Positions 6,599-14,946 of a stretch of DNA of 25,716 nt are shown piece by piece. Under the pieces are notes generated by a model, which did no database searches, was not told where the DNA came from, and saw nothing but the letters and a program-made list of their open reading frames with translations. A program made the translations under genes and the position numbers. Numbering within the stretch: position 1 is the first letter of the stretch; each line of letters begins with the position of its first letter. Source of the DNA: JAOUGY01 sp050329955 (lineage in GTDB: Bacteria > Actinomycetota > Acidimicrobiia > Spongiisociales > ZC4RG35); the NCBI GenBank assembly GCA_050329955.1, contig JBHJOH010000142.1:1-25716 (forward strand), written 5' to 3'.

Positions 6599-6931
6599 AA
6601 TGCACCTCCACTTTTCGACGTCATCATTTACCACTAATACGTAGCTCGGTGAGCATTGGATGACGACATCCGAGAACCGGCCCGACCGACGTGTGCCGGA
6701 TGGACCCTTCGCCTGCATCGATCCGTAGGGAACAAGGCTCCTGACTCGGTCTGGTCGACCTGACCACTACTTGTCGACCTGTCGACTTTCCGACGAGGCC
6801 GCCCAGACCCCGGCGGCCGCACCCCGGCGGCCGGACCCGTCGACCACGTGGTTGGGGACTCGGCCTTTCCTCACTTGTGGCCCTTCCGGGACCGTCGCCG
6901 TACGAGAATGCTGATGACAGAGGAGGTGGAC
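6599..6931. other. 333-bp intergenic region
   Basis: No convincing gene. It must hold the divergent promoters of 6598 (minus) and 6932 (plus), but no TTGACA/TANNNT pair stands out. The left part (6620-6660) is unusually AT-rich for this window. The centre holds GTCGACCTG repeats (6756-6785) and a tandem ACCCCGGCGGCCG (about 6809-6835). Confidence 0.6.
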
Positions 6932-7423
6932 ATGAAGAATTGGATCCTCCGGATCACAGCGGTCGTGGCGTCGTTACTGGCCCTCGAGGTGGCGTTCGGA
7001 AAGCTGCTGGCCAACCCCAGAGGCCGCAACCTGGTCCGGGCGTTCAACCGGCGGGTGCTGAACCCGCTGATGGTGAAGAAGGCGGGCCGGGGCAACTGGT
7101 ACGCCAGCACGATCGAGACGATTGGTCGGAAAACCGGGCTGACCCGGCAGACGCCGGTGGTGGCCGACCCGGTGGTGGGCGGGTTCATCATCCCGCTCCC
7201 GTACGGCACCGAAGTGGACTGGCTGCGCAACGCCATGACGGCCGGAGCCGCCACGGTGCATCGCCACGACGTGGCCTATCCGGTGGACCGGTTCGAGGTG
7301 ATGACCGGGGTCGAGGCTGCCCCGTTGCTGTCGAACTCGCGACGGGCGGCGTACCGGCTAACCGGGGTCGACCGGTTCGTCCGCACCCATCTGGCGGATT
7401 CCCACCTCACGGTGGTGGGGTGA
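6932..7423 (+). CDS. deazaflavin (F420)-dependent nitroreductase-family protein (Ddn-like)
   Basis: A 163-residue protein of the DUF385/Ddn split-barrel family. It starts at ATG 6932 with GAGGAGG 5 nt upstream; the frame is open to 6848 but the SD decides. A hydrophobic N-terminal helix (5-22) could tether it to the membrane, as in other Ddn-like proteins. The core signatures are TIETIGRKTGLTRQTPVV (60-77) and PLPYGTEVDWLRNAMTAG (88-105), which bind the F420 phosphate and deazaflavin ring. Family members reduce quinones or activated double bonds with F420H2; this substrate is unknown. Its stop abuts the next gene's stop with no spacer. Confidence 0.88.
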   Translation: MKNWILRITAVVASLLALEVAFGKLLANPRGRNLVRAFNRRVLNPLMVKKAGRGNWYASTIETIGRKTGLTRQTPVVADPVVGGFIIPLPYGTEVDWLRNAMTAGAATVHRHDVAYPVDRFEVMTGVEAAPLLSNSRRAAYRLTGVDRFVRTHLADSHLTVVG

Positions 7424-8056
7424 TCACACGATCCGGCGGTTGCTGGCCCAGCGGGCCAGTTCGTGGCGGTTCGACAGCTGCAGCTTGCGCAGCACCGCCG
7501 ACACATGGGTCTCGACCGTCTTGACGCTGATGTCGAGCCGGTGGGCGACCTGCTTGTAGGCGTAGCCGCGGGCGATCTGGCGGAGGACTTCCTTCTCGCG
7601 GGCGGTGAGTTGGTCGAGTTCGGGGTCGATGGGGGCGGTGATGGTGTCGGCGAAGGCGTCGAGCACGAACCCGGCCAGGCGGGGCGAAAAGACGGCGTCG
7701 CCGGCGTGCACCCGCACGATGGCGTCGGCCAACTCGTCGGGTGAGATCGACTTGGTGACATAACCACGGGCACCGGCCCGGATCATGGCGATGACATCTT
7801 CGGCAGCGTCGGAGACCGACAAAGCGAGGAACTTCATGTCGGGGTTGGTCTCGGTGACCTGTTCGATCACGGTGAGCCCTCCCCCACCCGGCATGTGGAC
7901 GTCGACCAGCACCACGTCGGGGCGGGTCGAACGGATGCCGTCGATGGCGTCGTCGACATCGGAGGCGGCGCCGACGATGTTCACGGTGCCTTCCAATTCG
8001 GCCTTCACACCCGACAGGAACAGCCGGTGGTCGTCGACGAGGAACACGTTGATCAT
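7424..8056 (-). CDS. NarL/LuxR-family response regulator
   Basis: A 210-residue two-component regulator. The receiver domain (1-115) has acidic pair D8/D9, phospho-acceptor D52 (VVLVDVHMP), S80 and K102. The C-terminal LuxR helix-turn-helix (about 148-205) contains LTAREKEVLRQIARGYAYKQ and the recognition segment SVKTVETHVSAVLRKLQ. Its ATG overlaps the kinase stop (ATGA at 8053-8056), so kinase and regulator are made together and are almost certainly cognate. A likely target is the divergent PspC/LiaF-like operon at 9389. The stop forms TGATCA with the convergent gene's stop. Confidence 0.95.
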   Translation of the reverse strand: MINVFLVDDHRLFLSGVKAELEGTVNIVGAASDVDDAIDGIRSTRPDVVLVDVHMPGGGGLTVIEQVTETNPDMKFLALSVSDAAEDVIAMIRAGARGYVTKSISPDELADAIVRVHAGDAVFSPRLAGFVLDAFADTITAPIDPELDQLTAREKEVLRQIARGYAYKQVAHRLDISVKTVETHVSAVLRKLQLSNRHELARWASNRRIV

Positions 8057-9294
8057 GGGGACTCCCTGGGCATGCTGAGGTGAACCTCGGTGCCTTCACC
8101 GGGTTCGGTGTGGATGTCGGCCTTGCCGCCGTGACGGTCCATGCGGCCGATGATGGAGTCGGCGATCCCGCGGCGGTCGCCGTTGACTCCGTTGATGTCG
8201 AATCCTGCTCCCTGATCGGTGACGAACACCTCCGCCAGGGCGTCGGTGGCCTCGACGAACAGCGAGATACGGGAAACTCCGGCATGTTTGGCGGCGTTGG
8301 TCAGGGCTTCACCGGCAGCCCCGGCGAGGGCGCGCATCCGATCGTCGAGGGGGGCGTCGCCCACGGTCACCACTTCGACCGGGATGTCGAAGTCGGCTTC
8401 GATCCGGTCGGCGGCGGCCTGGAGGGCATCGGAGAGTCGTTCGCCTTCGCTGTCCGGCACCCGCTCGTACAGCCACTTGCGCAGCTCACGTTCCTGGGCC
8501 CTGGCCAGGGTCACCATCCGCTTGGAATCGTCGGTGCGCTGGATCAGCGCCAGCGTCTGCAGCACCGAATCGTGCAGGTGGGCGGCCATCTCGGCCCGCT
8601 CCTCCTGACGAATCCGTTCGCGCCGTTCGGTGCCGAGGTCTTCGGCCAACCGCCACATCCACGGCCCGAACACGAGCGTCACGCCCACCCCGGTGATGAT
8701 CACGGCCAGCACCGTCGACCCGAGATTCGGTACCGCCGCCGATCCGAACAGGGCGAGGCCGATCACCAGCAGCACCACCCCGATCACGGTGCGCGAACGG
8801 AGCTTCCCGTCGGTGGGGTCGAACACCCTGAGGATGGCTTCGCGTGAGTCCACCTCCTGGCGATCGAGCAGGAAGGCCGCACCGAAGATCATCGCCACCG
8901 AGGGCCACACCACGCCGTCACCCGGCCAGATGTTGGCTGCCCGCAACGTGAGCAGCGACCCCACACCGATGATCACCAGGCCGAGCCGTTGGGCGCGGTC
9001 GATGGGCTGACGCGGTTCCATCTCGACGTGTTCCGCACCGGAGGTGGCGGCCCACACCCCCAGGTAGAGCAACAGGCCCACACCCCACACCAGGGTCAGC
9101 GCCACGAATGCCGCCCTGACGTACACGGCCTCGATCCCGACTCGCTCGGCGATGCCGGCGGCAAGCCCCGAGATCACCTGATCATGGGGATGCCGCTGAA
9201 CCAGACCGACGGGCACGTAGGCATCGGCGGGCGGGGTCTCGAGCTGTTCGTCGATCACACCTCGTATGGTGTCAGTCTCCGACGGCGCAGGCAA
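8053..9294 (-). CDS. PspC-domain sensor histidine kinase (HisKA_3 type)
   Basis: A 413-residue membrane kinase. A PspC domain (about 31-84) with its helix is followed by further helices near 103-120, 127-143, 168-187 and 191-210. The dimerisation/phospho-acceptor motif is EMAAHLHDSVLQTLALIQ with H241, typical of NarX/DesK-type kinases. The ATP-binding half has GEALTNAAKHA (N box) and VTDQGAGFD (G1 box). It has no large extracytoplasmic sensor, so it probably senses within the membrane, like LiaS or DesK. The start is TTG 9294 with AAGGG about 10 nt upstream; GTG 9258 is the alternative and lacks an SD. Divergent from a second PspC protein. Confidence 0.92.
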   Translation of the reverse strand: MPAPSETDTIRGVIDEQLETPPADAYVPVGLVQRHPHDQVISGLAAGIAERVGIEAVYVRAAFVALTLVWGVGLLLYLGVWAATSGAEHVEMEPRQPIDRAQRLGLVIIGVGSLLTLRAANIWPGDGVVWPSVAMIFGAAFLLDRQEVDSREAILRVFDPTDGKLRSRTVIGVVLLVIGLALFGSAAVPNLGSTVLAVIITGVGVTLVFGPWMWRLAEDLGTERRERIRQEERAEMAAHLHDSVLQTLALIQRTDDSKRMVTLARAQERELRKWLYERVPDSEGERLSDALQAAADRIEADFDIPVEVVTVGDAPLDDRMRALAGAAGEALTNAAKHAGVSRISLFVEATDALAEVFVTDQGAGFDINGVNGDRRGIADSIIGRMDRHGGKADIHTEPGEGTEVHLSMPRESP

Positions 9295-9388
9295 TACAGG
9301 ATGGCCCTTACCTTCTCCTACCTCCTCGGGGTCGGCGCGGGGTCATACCCGATGGACGTGGAGGGCCCGACCGACGCATGGTGGTGAC

Positions 9389-10945
9389 ATGATGGAGACC
9401 GAACGAACCACGGGACCGGCGCAAGGCCCGATGCACCAGACCCTGATCCGCCCGTCGACCGGGCGGGTGCTGGCTGGTGTCGCCGCCGCCATCGCCAACC
9501 GCTTCGCTCTTCCTGTGTGGCTGGTCAGGGCGATCTTCGTGATCCTGGCTCTGTCGGGTGGGGTGGGTGCGGTGCTGTACGTCGCCGGATGGGTGCTGAT
9601 CCCGGGCGAGGGCGACGCCAAGGCCACAGCCGGGCAGTTCCTGGACCGGATCGAAGGCCCTCGCGCCTGGGTCGGTATCGGGCTGATGGCGCTGGCAGCC
9701 ATCATCGTCGCCGATTCGACCCGGCTGCTCGAGGCCGACCTGATGGCGGCAGGAGTGCTGATCCTGATCGGCGTGCTGCTGTACCGCGGCGACATCGGCT
9801 CCCCGCGCTCCGCCGGCGAGCGCCCCGCCAACGAGGAGGAATCAAGGACCATGACATACGTACCCAGCGGTGGCTCGACCACCGACACCCTCGATCTGAG
9901 CGGACCGGCACAACCACCGTCGCCGCCCCCCAGCCCTCCGCCGGTGCCGGCGGCTCCCCTGCCACCTGCGCCCCCACCACCCCCGCGTGAGCGTTCGATC
10001 CTCGGACGGCTCACCATGGCGGTGGGCCTCATCACGCTGGGAGTGATGGCGTTGCTCGACAACCTCGGCGTTGCCAACGCCACGTTCCGTCACTACGTGG
10101 CAGCGGGCATCATCGTGATCGGAGTCGGTCTGCTGGTCGGCTCGGTCCTCGGTCGGGCCCGCGGCCTGATCGTGCTGGGTGTGATCATGACGCCGGTCGT
10201 GCTGTTCTCTCCGATCACGGAGTTCGACTTCGACGAGACGTCACTTCTCTACTCCCCCGTGACGGTCGCCGATATCCAGGACACGTACAGCTTGCCCATC
10301 GGCAGCATGGAGATCGACTTGTCGGGCGTCGACTTCGACGGCGGTCAGGTGACCGTGGACGCCGAGGTCGGCATGGGCGAGCTGATCATCACGGTGCCCG
10401 ACGATGTGGCGGTCGAGGCCTACGGCAACGTCGGACTCGGTGACGTGCTCGTGTTCGGCAGCAATTCTGCCGGCATGGGCGACCTTGGACTGCGCAGAAG
10501 CGTCGACGGCGACAATGGCACCCTCATCGTGGAAGGCCGCACCGACATAGGGCGCGTGGAGATCCGACGCCTCGTTGAGACACAGACATCTCCAGTCGTC
10601 CCACTCGGAGGCGACCAGATCGACATTGACCGACCCGACGAGCTGGACGGCTTCTACGACCTGGGCGTGGGGGACTACGTCTTCGACCTGGGGAACCTGA
10701 CGCTCACCGAGGAGCAGGACGTCACCATCGAACTCGGGACCGGGAGCGTCACAGTGATCCTCCCGGCATCGACATCGGCCTCCGTCGATGCGTCCGTCGG
10801 CGTCGGGAACATCTTCTTCCCCGATGGATCGGCCGCCGAAGGTCTCGCCCCCCAGGCTGATTACCAGAACGGTGACGATCCGTTGCTGTCGATCACCATC
10901 GACGTGGGCGCCGGAGAAGTCTCGATAGAGGATGGAATGCGATGA
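9389..10945 (+). CDS. PspC/LiaF-like membrane protein with two C-terminal beta domains
   Basis: A 518-residue protein starting at ATG 9389 (a second ATG follows directly). A PspC domain (about 20-75, LVRAIFVILALSGGVGAVLY) is followed by two helices (94-108, 118-133), a proline-rich linker (174-199), three more helices (210-223, 236-255, 258-275) and two consecutive LiaF-type beta domains. The first (about 296-395) has VGMGELIITVPDDV; the second (about 420-515) has LGTGSVTVILPAST. Adjacent VGxGxxxV(x)P rungs mark the toast-rack fold. Such proteins sense or dampen envelope stress. It is divergent from the PspC kinase and overlaps the small protein at 10942. Confidence 0.85.
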   Translation: MMETERTTGPAQGPMHQTLIRPSTGRVLAGVAAAIANRFALPVWLVRAIFVILALSGGVGAVLYVAGWVLIPGEGDAKATAGQFLDRIEGPRAWVGIGLMALAAIIVADSTRLLEADLMAAGVLILIGVLLYRGDIGSPRSAGERPANEEESRTMTYVPSGGSTTDTLDLSGPAQPPSPPPSPPPVPAAPLPPAPPPPPRERSILGRLTMAVGLITLGVMALLDNLGVANATFRHYVAAGIIVIGVGLLVGSVLGRARGLIVLGVIMTPVVLFSPITEFDFDETSLLYSPVTVADIQDTYSLPIGSMEIDLSGVDFDGGQVTVDAEVGMGELIITVPDDVAVEAYGNVGLGDVLVFGSNSAGMGDLGLRRSVDGDNGTLIVEGRTDIGRVEIRRLVETQTSPVVPLGGDQIDIDRPDELDGFYDLGVGDYVFDLGNLTLTEEQDVTIELGTGSVTVILPASTSASVDASVGVGNIFFPDGSAAEGLAPQADYQNGDDPLLSITIDVGAGEVSIEDGMR

Positions 10946-11211
10946 AAGTACACAAGTTGGATGTGGTCTCCATGGTGTTCGGGATCCTGTTCACCGGACT
11001 GGGCCTGTTGTTCCTCACGTTCACCAACCCATGGCGACTGGTGTTCATCGACCTCGACTGGAGTTGGCTGGCCCCCGTGGCGTTGATCGCGCTGGGTGTG
11101 GTGGTGATTGCCCCGCTGCTGCGACGCAAGCCCAAGGAAGTGGAGCATCCCGGACCCGCCCCCGAGGACACCGCAGCACTCGAGGAGCTACCGCCCAGTC
11201 CCCTGCTCTGA
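10942..11211 (+). CDS. small two-helix membrane protein of the PspC/LiaF operon
   Basis: An 89-residue protein whose ATG overlaps the upstream stop (ATGA). Helices lie near 9-27 (SMVFGILFTGLGLLFLTFT) and 41-59 (WLAPVALIALGVVVIAPLL), then a basic stop-transfer RRKPK and an acidic, proline-rich cytoplasmic tail. It is placed to be a membrane partner of the PspC/LiaF-like protein. A long hairpin closes the operon 19 bases after the stop. Confidence 0.75.
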   Translation: MKVHKLDVVSMVFGILFTGLGLLFLTFTNPWRLVFIDLDWSWLAPVALIALGVVVIAPLLRRKPKEVEHPGPAPEDTAALEELPPSPLL

Positions 11212-11230
11212 AGGTCGCACTCGAGCCTGA

Positions 11231-11274
11231 AACGATCGTGAGGGCCGTCGAACTCGACGGTCCTCACGATCGTT
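11231..11274 (+). terminator. 44-nt near-perfect hairpin after the PspC/LiaF operon
   Basis: AACGATCGTGAGG (11231-11243) pairs perfectly with 11262-11274. A G-T wobble follows, and then CCGTCGA (11245-11251) pairs with TCGACGG (11254-11260), giving about 21 bp around a 2-4 nt loop. The exit is CCCCCTT, so it is not a classical U-tract terminator but is well placed to block transcription or exonucleases. It is unusually long and precise. Confidence 0.75.
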
Positions 11275-11435
11275 CCCCCTTCGGCTTTCCGTCATCCCCG
11301 GTCGGTTCAACAGATCCGACCGATTTTCCCCGTACTCCCTGGATGCCGGGCCTTTCAGACCGTACTGCGGACCGGCAACTACGCCGCCACAAACGACCGC
11401 ATATCTCAGGTTCACCCGAACTGTGTGGTCACTTT

Positions 11436-12953
11436 TCACCCGAAGCGTTCGATGAGTTCCTGTTTGAGCTCCCACAGCGCCGGCGACAGCGACACGTGGT
11501 AGCGGTGCGGGTTGACCAGGCGGCGAACCCCCGGGTCGAGCGCCGCCAGGTCGGCACTGCGCCGCTGCCGGGCTTCCTCGATGCCACCGAGATGGCGGCG
11601 GCCTCCGTCGTGATCGACCACCTTGACGAGGATCTCCTCGACCCGGCTGATGCGCCCGGCGTCGAGGGAACGCTCCACCCCGGGCAGACTGGGATGGTGA
11701 AGGTGGAGCGGGCGGGCCGACAGGTCGTCGCCCACCAATGCCATCACATCGGCGGTGGCGGTTCCCCGCTCGTCGTACACCCGCCACAGGCTCTTGTTGC
11801 CGGGGTTGACGATCTTGGCGGGCGTGTTGGAGATCTTGGTGGCGGGGACCCAGGCTCCCTCGTCCTCGACCGCCACCACCTTGTAGACCCCGTCCAGGCT
11901 GGGGTCGCCCTCGGAGGTCACCATCCGCGAACCGACCCCATAGGTGAGGCGCCCCAACAGGCGATCGGCGTCGACGCCGTAGCGGGGTGCCTCGTCCACG
12001 ATCTGGCCACGGATCTGGAAGATGGTGAGCTCGTCGAGCTGGCTCGACAACACGATGGTGGTGTCGTCGAATCCGGCGGTGTCGAGCATCGCCGCCGACC
12101 GGATCGCCAGGTGTGCCAGGTCACCGGAGTCGAGTCTGATACCGACCGGTCGATGGCCTTTCGCACGGAGTTCTTTGAACACGGCGATGGCGTTGGGCAC
12201 CCCCGATTCGAGGGTGTCGATGGTGTCGACCAGGAGCAGGCAGTCGTCGGGATACACCTCGGCGTAGGCCCGGAACGCCTCGAGTTCGCCCCCGGCCACC
12301 GCCATGAAAACCTGCACCAACGAATGGGCGTGGGTGCCTTTCGACGCCAGCCCCAGCTGGTGGGACATGCCGACGTTCGACGAGCCGATGGCGCCGCCGA
12401 TCACCGCCGCCCGGGCCGCAGGGTTGGCGTTCTGGGCCCGGCGCATGCCGAACTCGATCACCGCACCCCCGTGAGCGGCCTCGACCACCCGGGAGGTCTT
12501 GGTGGCGATGAGGGTCTGGAAGTTGATGTGGTGCAGCAGACCGGTCTCGAGGATCTGGGCCACCATCAGCGGAGCCTGGACCACCGTGATGGGAGTGTCG
12601 GGGTGCACCACCCGACCCTCGGGCACCGCCCACAGGTCGACGTCGACGAACCCGCCCACCTGGTCGAGATAGCCGAGAAAGTCCTCGGCGAACAGCTGGC
12701 CTCCGGTTGCAGTGCGCAGGCTGCGGAGGACGTCGAGCTCGGCCGGCCCGAACCGGGCCTCCTCCATCCAATCCAGCATCGGGGCCAGCCCGGCGGCGAT
12801 GCAGTATCCCGCCTGGTGTTTCCCGTAATCGGGGTAGCTGCGGAAGGTGTGATCGAACTGCGCCCTCTGCTCGGCCATGCCCATCCGCCAGTACAGCTGC
12901 GACATGGTCAGTTGGTAGTGGTCGGTGAACAGGATCCCGTCGGTGATGCTCAC
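11436..12953 (-). CDS. pncB: nicotinate phosphoribosyltransferase
   Basis: A 505-residue enzyme converting nicotinate and PRPP to nicotinate mononucleotide in the Preiss-Handler NAD pathway. Signatures are LFTDHYQLTMSQLYW (8-22), EFGMRRAQ (167-174), GTHAHS (206-211, with the active-site histidine), RLDSGDL near 274-280 (phosphoribosyl binding) and GVGSRM near 340. The length is longer than E. coli PncB (about 400) and fits the larger actinobacterial type. The start is GTG 12953 with no clear SD. The nicotinamidase that feeds it is at 17072, not adjacent. Confidence 0.95.
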   Translation of the reverse strand: MSITDGILFTDHYQLTMSQLYWRMGMAEQRAQFDHTFRSYPDYGKHQAGYCIAAGLAPMLDWMEEARFGPAELDVLRSLRTATGGQLFAEDFLGYLDQVGGFVDVDLWAVPEGRVVHPDTPITVVQAPLMVAQILETGLLHHINFQTLIATKTSRVVEAAHGGAVIEFGMRRAQNANPAARAAVIGGAIGSSNVGMSHQLGLASKGTHAHSLVQVFMAVAGGELEAFRAYAEVYPDDCLLLVDTIDTLESGVPNAIAVFKELRAKGHRPVGIRLDSGDLAHLAIRSAAMLDTAGFDDTTIVLSSQLDELTIFQIRGQIVDEAPRYGVDADRLLGRLTYGVGSRMVTSEGDPSLDGVYKVVAVEDEGAWVPATKISNTPAKIVNPGNKSLWRVYDERGTATADVMALVGDDLSARPLHLHHPSLPGVERSLDAGRISRVEEILVKVVDHDGGRRHLGGIEEARQRRSADLAALDPGVRRLVNPHRYHVSLSPALWELKQELIERFG

Positions 12954-12967
12954 CAGGGGACCATAGG

Positions 12968-13008
12968 GCGAGGAGGCGGCGGGCGAGGAGCGAGGAGCCG
13001 GAGGAGCG
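12968..13008. repeat. GCGAGGAG short tandem repeat
   Basis: Four imperfect copies of GCGAGGAG (starting at 12968, 12983, 12991 and, degenerate, 13001) lie in the 93-bp gap upstream of pncB. On the minus strand they read CTCCTCGC and lie in the pncB 5' region. Function unknown; such purine-rich repeats arise by slippage and could be polymorphic. Confidence 0.6.
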
Positions 13009-13046
13009 AAGGATCTGATTGCCGAGGATGGTGACTCCTGCCCGCG

Positions 13047-14369
13047 CTAGAACCGGGATTCGACGAAGTCCTCGAGGGCATCCCTCCACGCCTGGCAACG
13101 GGCGGGCTCGCAGATGCCGTTGATCTCGACCTGGACAAAGCGCCCGCCGACGTTCCCAGCGATGCCCCGCGTCCCACCACCGGCGGGATCCCCCCAGCGA
13201 ACCCCGAGAGGCGGGAACGTTGCGTCGAACACCGAGGTGCGTTCGTTGCATGCCGCGAAGGCATACTTCCTCATTTGAAACGCATCAGTTTCCTCTTCGA
13301 AGTCGGCTTCGAGGACCGTGAACGTCACGCCATCCTCGGCTACGTACGAAGCCACCTCGGCCGACACCGGGCGGAACGACCCGAGAGACCAGGACATCCC
13401 ACACACCGAGGTGGACTCGATCGACTCTATGTCGTTCTGGGGAACGCGTTCACGGCGCTGCCACGTCTCTCCGCCGAATCCGAGGTCCGGGATCTCAACC
13501 GCGAGCGTGACCGGGTCCACTGCCGCCCACTCTCCCGACCGCGAGTCACCGACCAACAGCTGTTCACCGTCCAGCCGCATCTCCGACAGGAACACACCCG
13601 CAGCCACCAGATCGCCCGCAGAGGTTTCGTCGGCGAGCCAGGTGCCCGGCAGCAGGTCGTAGGCCAGTTCGTAGTTCCCGGGCTCGAACTCGAACACCCG
13701 CACCGTCAGCTCACCGGACTCCCGGTCGACTCGACACAACATCGAGTTGGGCAACCCTCCGTCACCCTGACGACCGCAGTACACGGTGTCCTCGGTGACG
13801 AACAACCACTGAGGTGGATAGGCCGGGAGTGGGAACGCACGCAGGATCCGATCCTCAGCCGGGTCGAGCAGCAGCAACTCCCCGTCGTCGGGGCACGACC
13901 GGGTCATCGGGGTGTCTCCTGAACCGAGGCAAGCGCTGTTGGGGAAGTCCTCGAACGCAAGGCGGGACACCACCCAGACACCATCGTCGGTCGACACCGA
14001 AACATCGCCCGAGACCGGATCGATGACACGCACCCGCTGGTCGAACGGGAGTGCCGCCAGCTCCGGAACCACACCGTCACGCAGCGCGTCCTCAGGAGCC
14101 TGGCTCGCGGAAGTCGGCTGTGAGGTCGAGCTCGTCGTGGTGGTGGCCGTCGTAGTGGCCGTGGTAGGCCGGTCGACCGGAGGTACCTCACCTCGGCCGC
14201 CGCCGAGCCAAGCGGCAGAGACAATTGCCGTGACCACGGCCGCCGTCGCCAGCAGCGGGACGAGCGACCGCCGACCGGTGGGTCGCGGCTCCAGAGCCGG
14301 CGGCATCAGCCGATCGGCCCGCTGCTGCAGGTCGCTGAACGCACTCCGAAGACGATCGTCGATGCTCAC
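13047..14369 (-). CDS. membrane-anchored extracytoplasmic protein coupled to ECF sigma factor (candidate anti-sigma)
   Basis: A 440-residue protein whose GTG start overlaps the sigma factor stop (GTGA). A 34-residue cytoplasmic segment (DDRLRSAFSDLQQRAD) precedes one helix (35-56), a Thr/Ser-rich linker (69-90) and an exported domain of about 340 residues with eight cysteines (SACLG, TRSCP, VYCGR, MLCRV, SVCGM, AACNE, ICEPARC), probably disulfide bonded. The middle part (100-330) reads like beta-propeller blades (FVTEDTVYCGR, LLLLDPAEDRI). The layout suits an anti-sigma factor with an outer sensor, but the zinc-binding H-x3-C-x2-C motif of classical ones is absent. Function inferred from coupling. 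Confidence 0.75.
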   Translation of the reverse strand: MSIDDRLRSAFSDLQQRADRLMPPALEPRPTGRRSLVPLLATAAVVTAIVSAAWLGGGRGEVPPVDRPTTATTTATTTTSSTSQPTSASQAPEDALRDGVVPELAALPFDQRVRVIDPVSGDVSVSTDDGVWVVSRLAFEDFPNSACLGSGDTPMTRSCPDDGELLLLDPAEDRILRAFPLPAYPPQWLFVTEDTVYCGRQGDGGLPNSMLCRVDRESGELTVRVFEFEPGNYELAYDLLPGTWLADETSAGDLVAAGVFLSEMRLDGEQLLVGDSRSGEWAAVDPVTLAVEIPDLGFGGETWQRRERVPQNDIESIESTSVCGMSWSLGSFRPVSAEVASYVAEDGVTFTVLEADFEEETDAFQMRKYAFAACNERTSVFDATFPPLGVRWGDPAGGGTRGIAGNVGGRFVQVEINGICEPARCQAWRDALEDFVESRF

Positions 14370-14884
14370 GAGTCCACCTCCTCGCCCAACATCCGAGCCA
14401 ACGCCGCCCGGGCCTTGTGCAGATGTGCTTTGGCCGTGCCCTCCGCGCACTCCATGACCGCCGCGACCTCGGCGACCGAGTAGCCGTCCAGGTAGTGCAG
14501 GGCTACCGCAGCGCGTTGGCGGAGTGGCAGGCGCGAGATGGCGTCGAACACCTCCTCCACATGATCGGGGCCGGCGGGGATACGGGCTTCCCCTGCGAGC
14601 CTCGTGATCGCCGCCGCCTCCAAGAGTGCCCGACGGCGTCGTCTCCCGGCCCTCTGGATGGTGATCCGCCGCAGCCACGCCCCCGGCTTGTCGTAGGCGC
14701 CGACCCGGTCCCATCGTCGCTCGGCCTCGATCAACGCGTCCTGGGCGATGTCGTCGGCACCCACCCTGGTGCCGGAGACGGCACAGGCGAGTGCCACCAT
14801 CTTCGGGAACTCGCGCCGGTAGAAGTCCGCGAACGGCTCGGGCCGACCCACCACCTGCGGGAGATCCCCTCCCTCGAACGCCAT
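14366..14884 (-). CDS. ECF-type RNA polymerase sigma factor (SigE-like)
   Basis: A 172-residue extracytoplasmic-function sigma factor. Sigma-2 spans about 18-85 (DFYRREFPKMVALACAV, then VGADDIAQDALIEAERRWDR); sigma-4 spans about 113-163 (LPLRQRAAVALHYLDGYSVA, then AEVAAVMECAEGTAKAHLHKA). Region 3 is absent. The start is ATG 14884, where AAAGGA lies 6 nt upstream; GTG 14908 has no SD. It overlaps the next gene by 4 nt, so it is co-translated with the exported protein that probably controls it. Its target promoters are unknown. Confidence 0.92.
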   Translation of the reverse strand: MAFEGGDLPQVVGRPEPFADFYRREFPKMVALACAVSGTRVGADDIAQDALIEAERRWDRVGAYDKPGAWLRRITIQRAGRRRRRALLEAAAITRLAGEARIPAGPDHVEEVFDAISRLPLRQRAAVALHYLDGYSVAEVAAVMECAEGTAKAHLHKARAALARMLGEEVDS

Positions 14885-14946
14885 CAGCTGTCCTTTTCGG
14901 TACGCCACACCATGACACAGCCACGACGAGGACGGGAGGTTTACCC

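Noticed and set aside
6848..6931. 28-residue N-terminal extension of the F420-type protein
   Set aside because: A GAGGAGG site 5 nt before ATG 6932 and the family's normal N-terminus favour the shorter form.
10932..13034. 700-codon plus-strand frame over pncB
   Set aside because: Its composition is that of an antisense frame (V, G, H, D, Q rich) and the real gene, with all NAPRTase motifs, is on the other strand.
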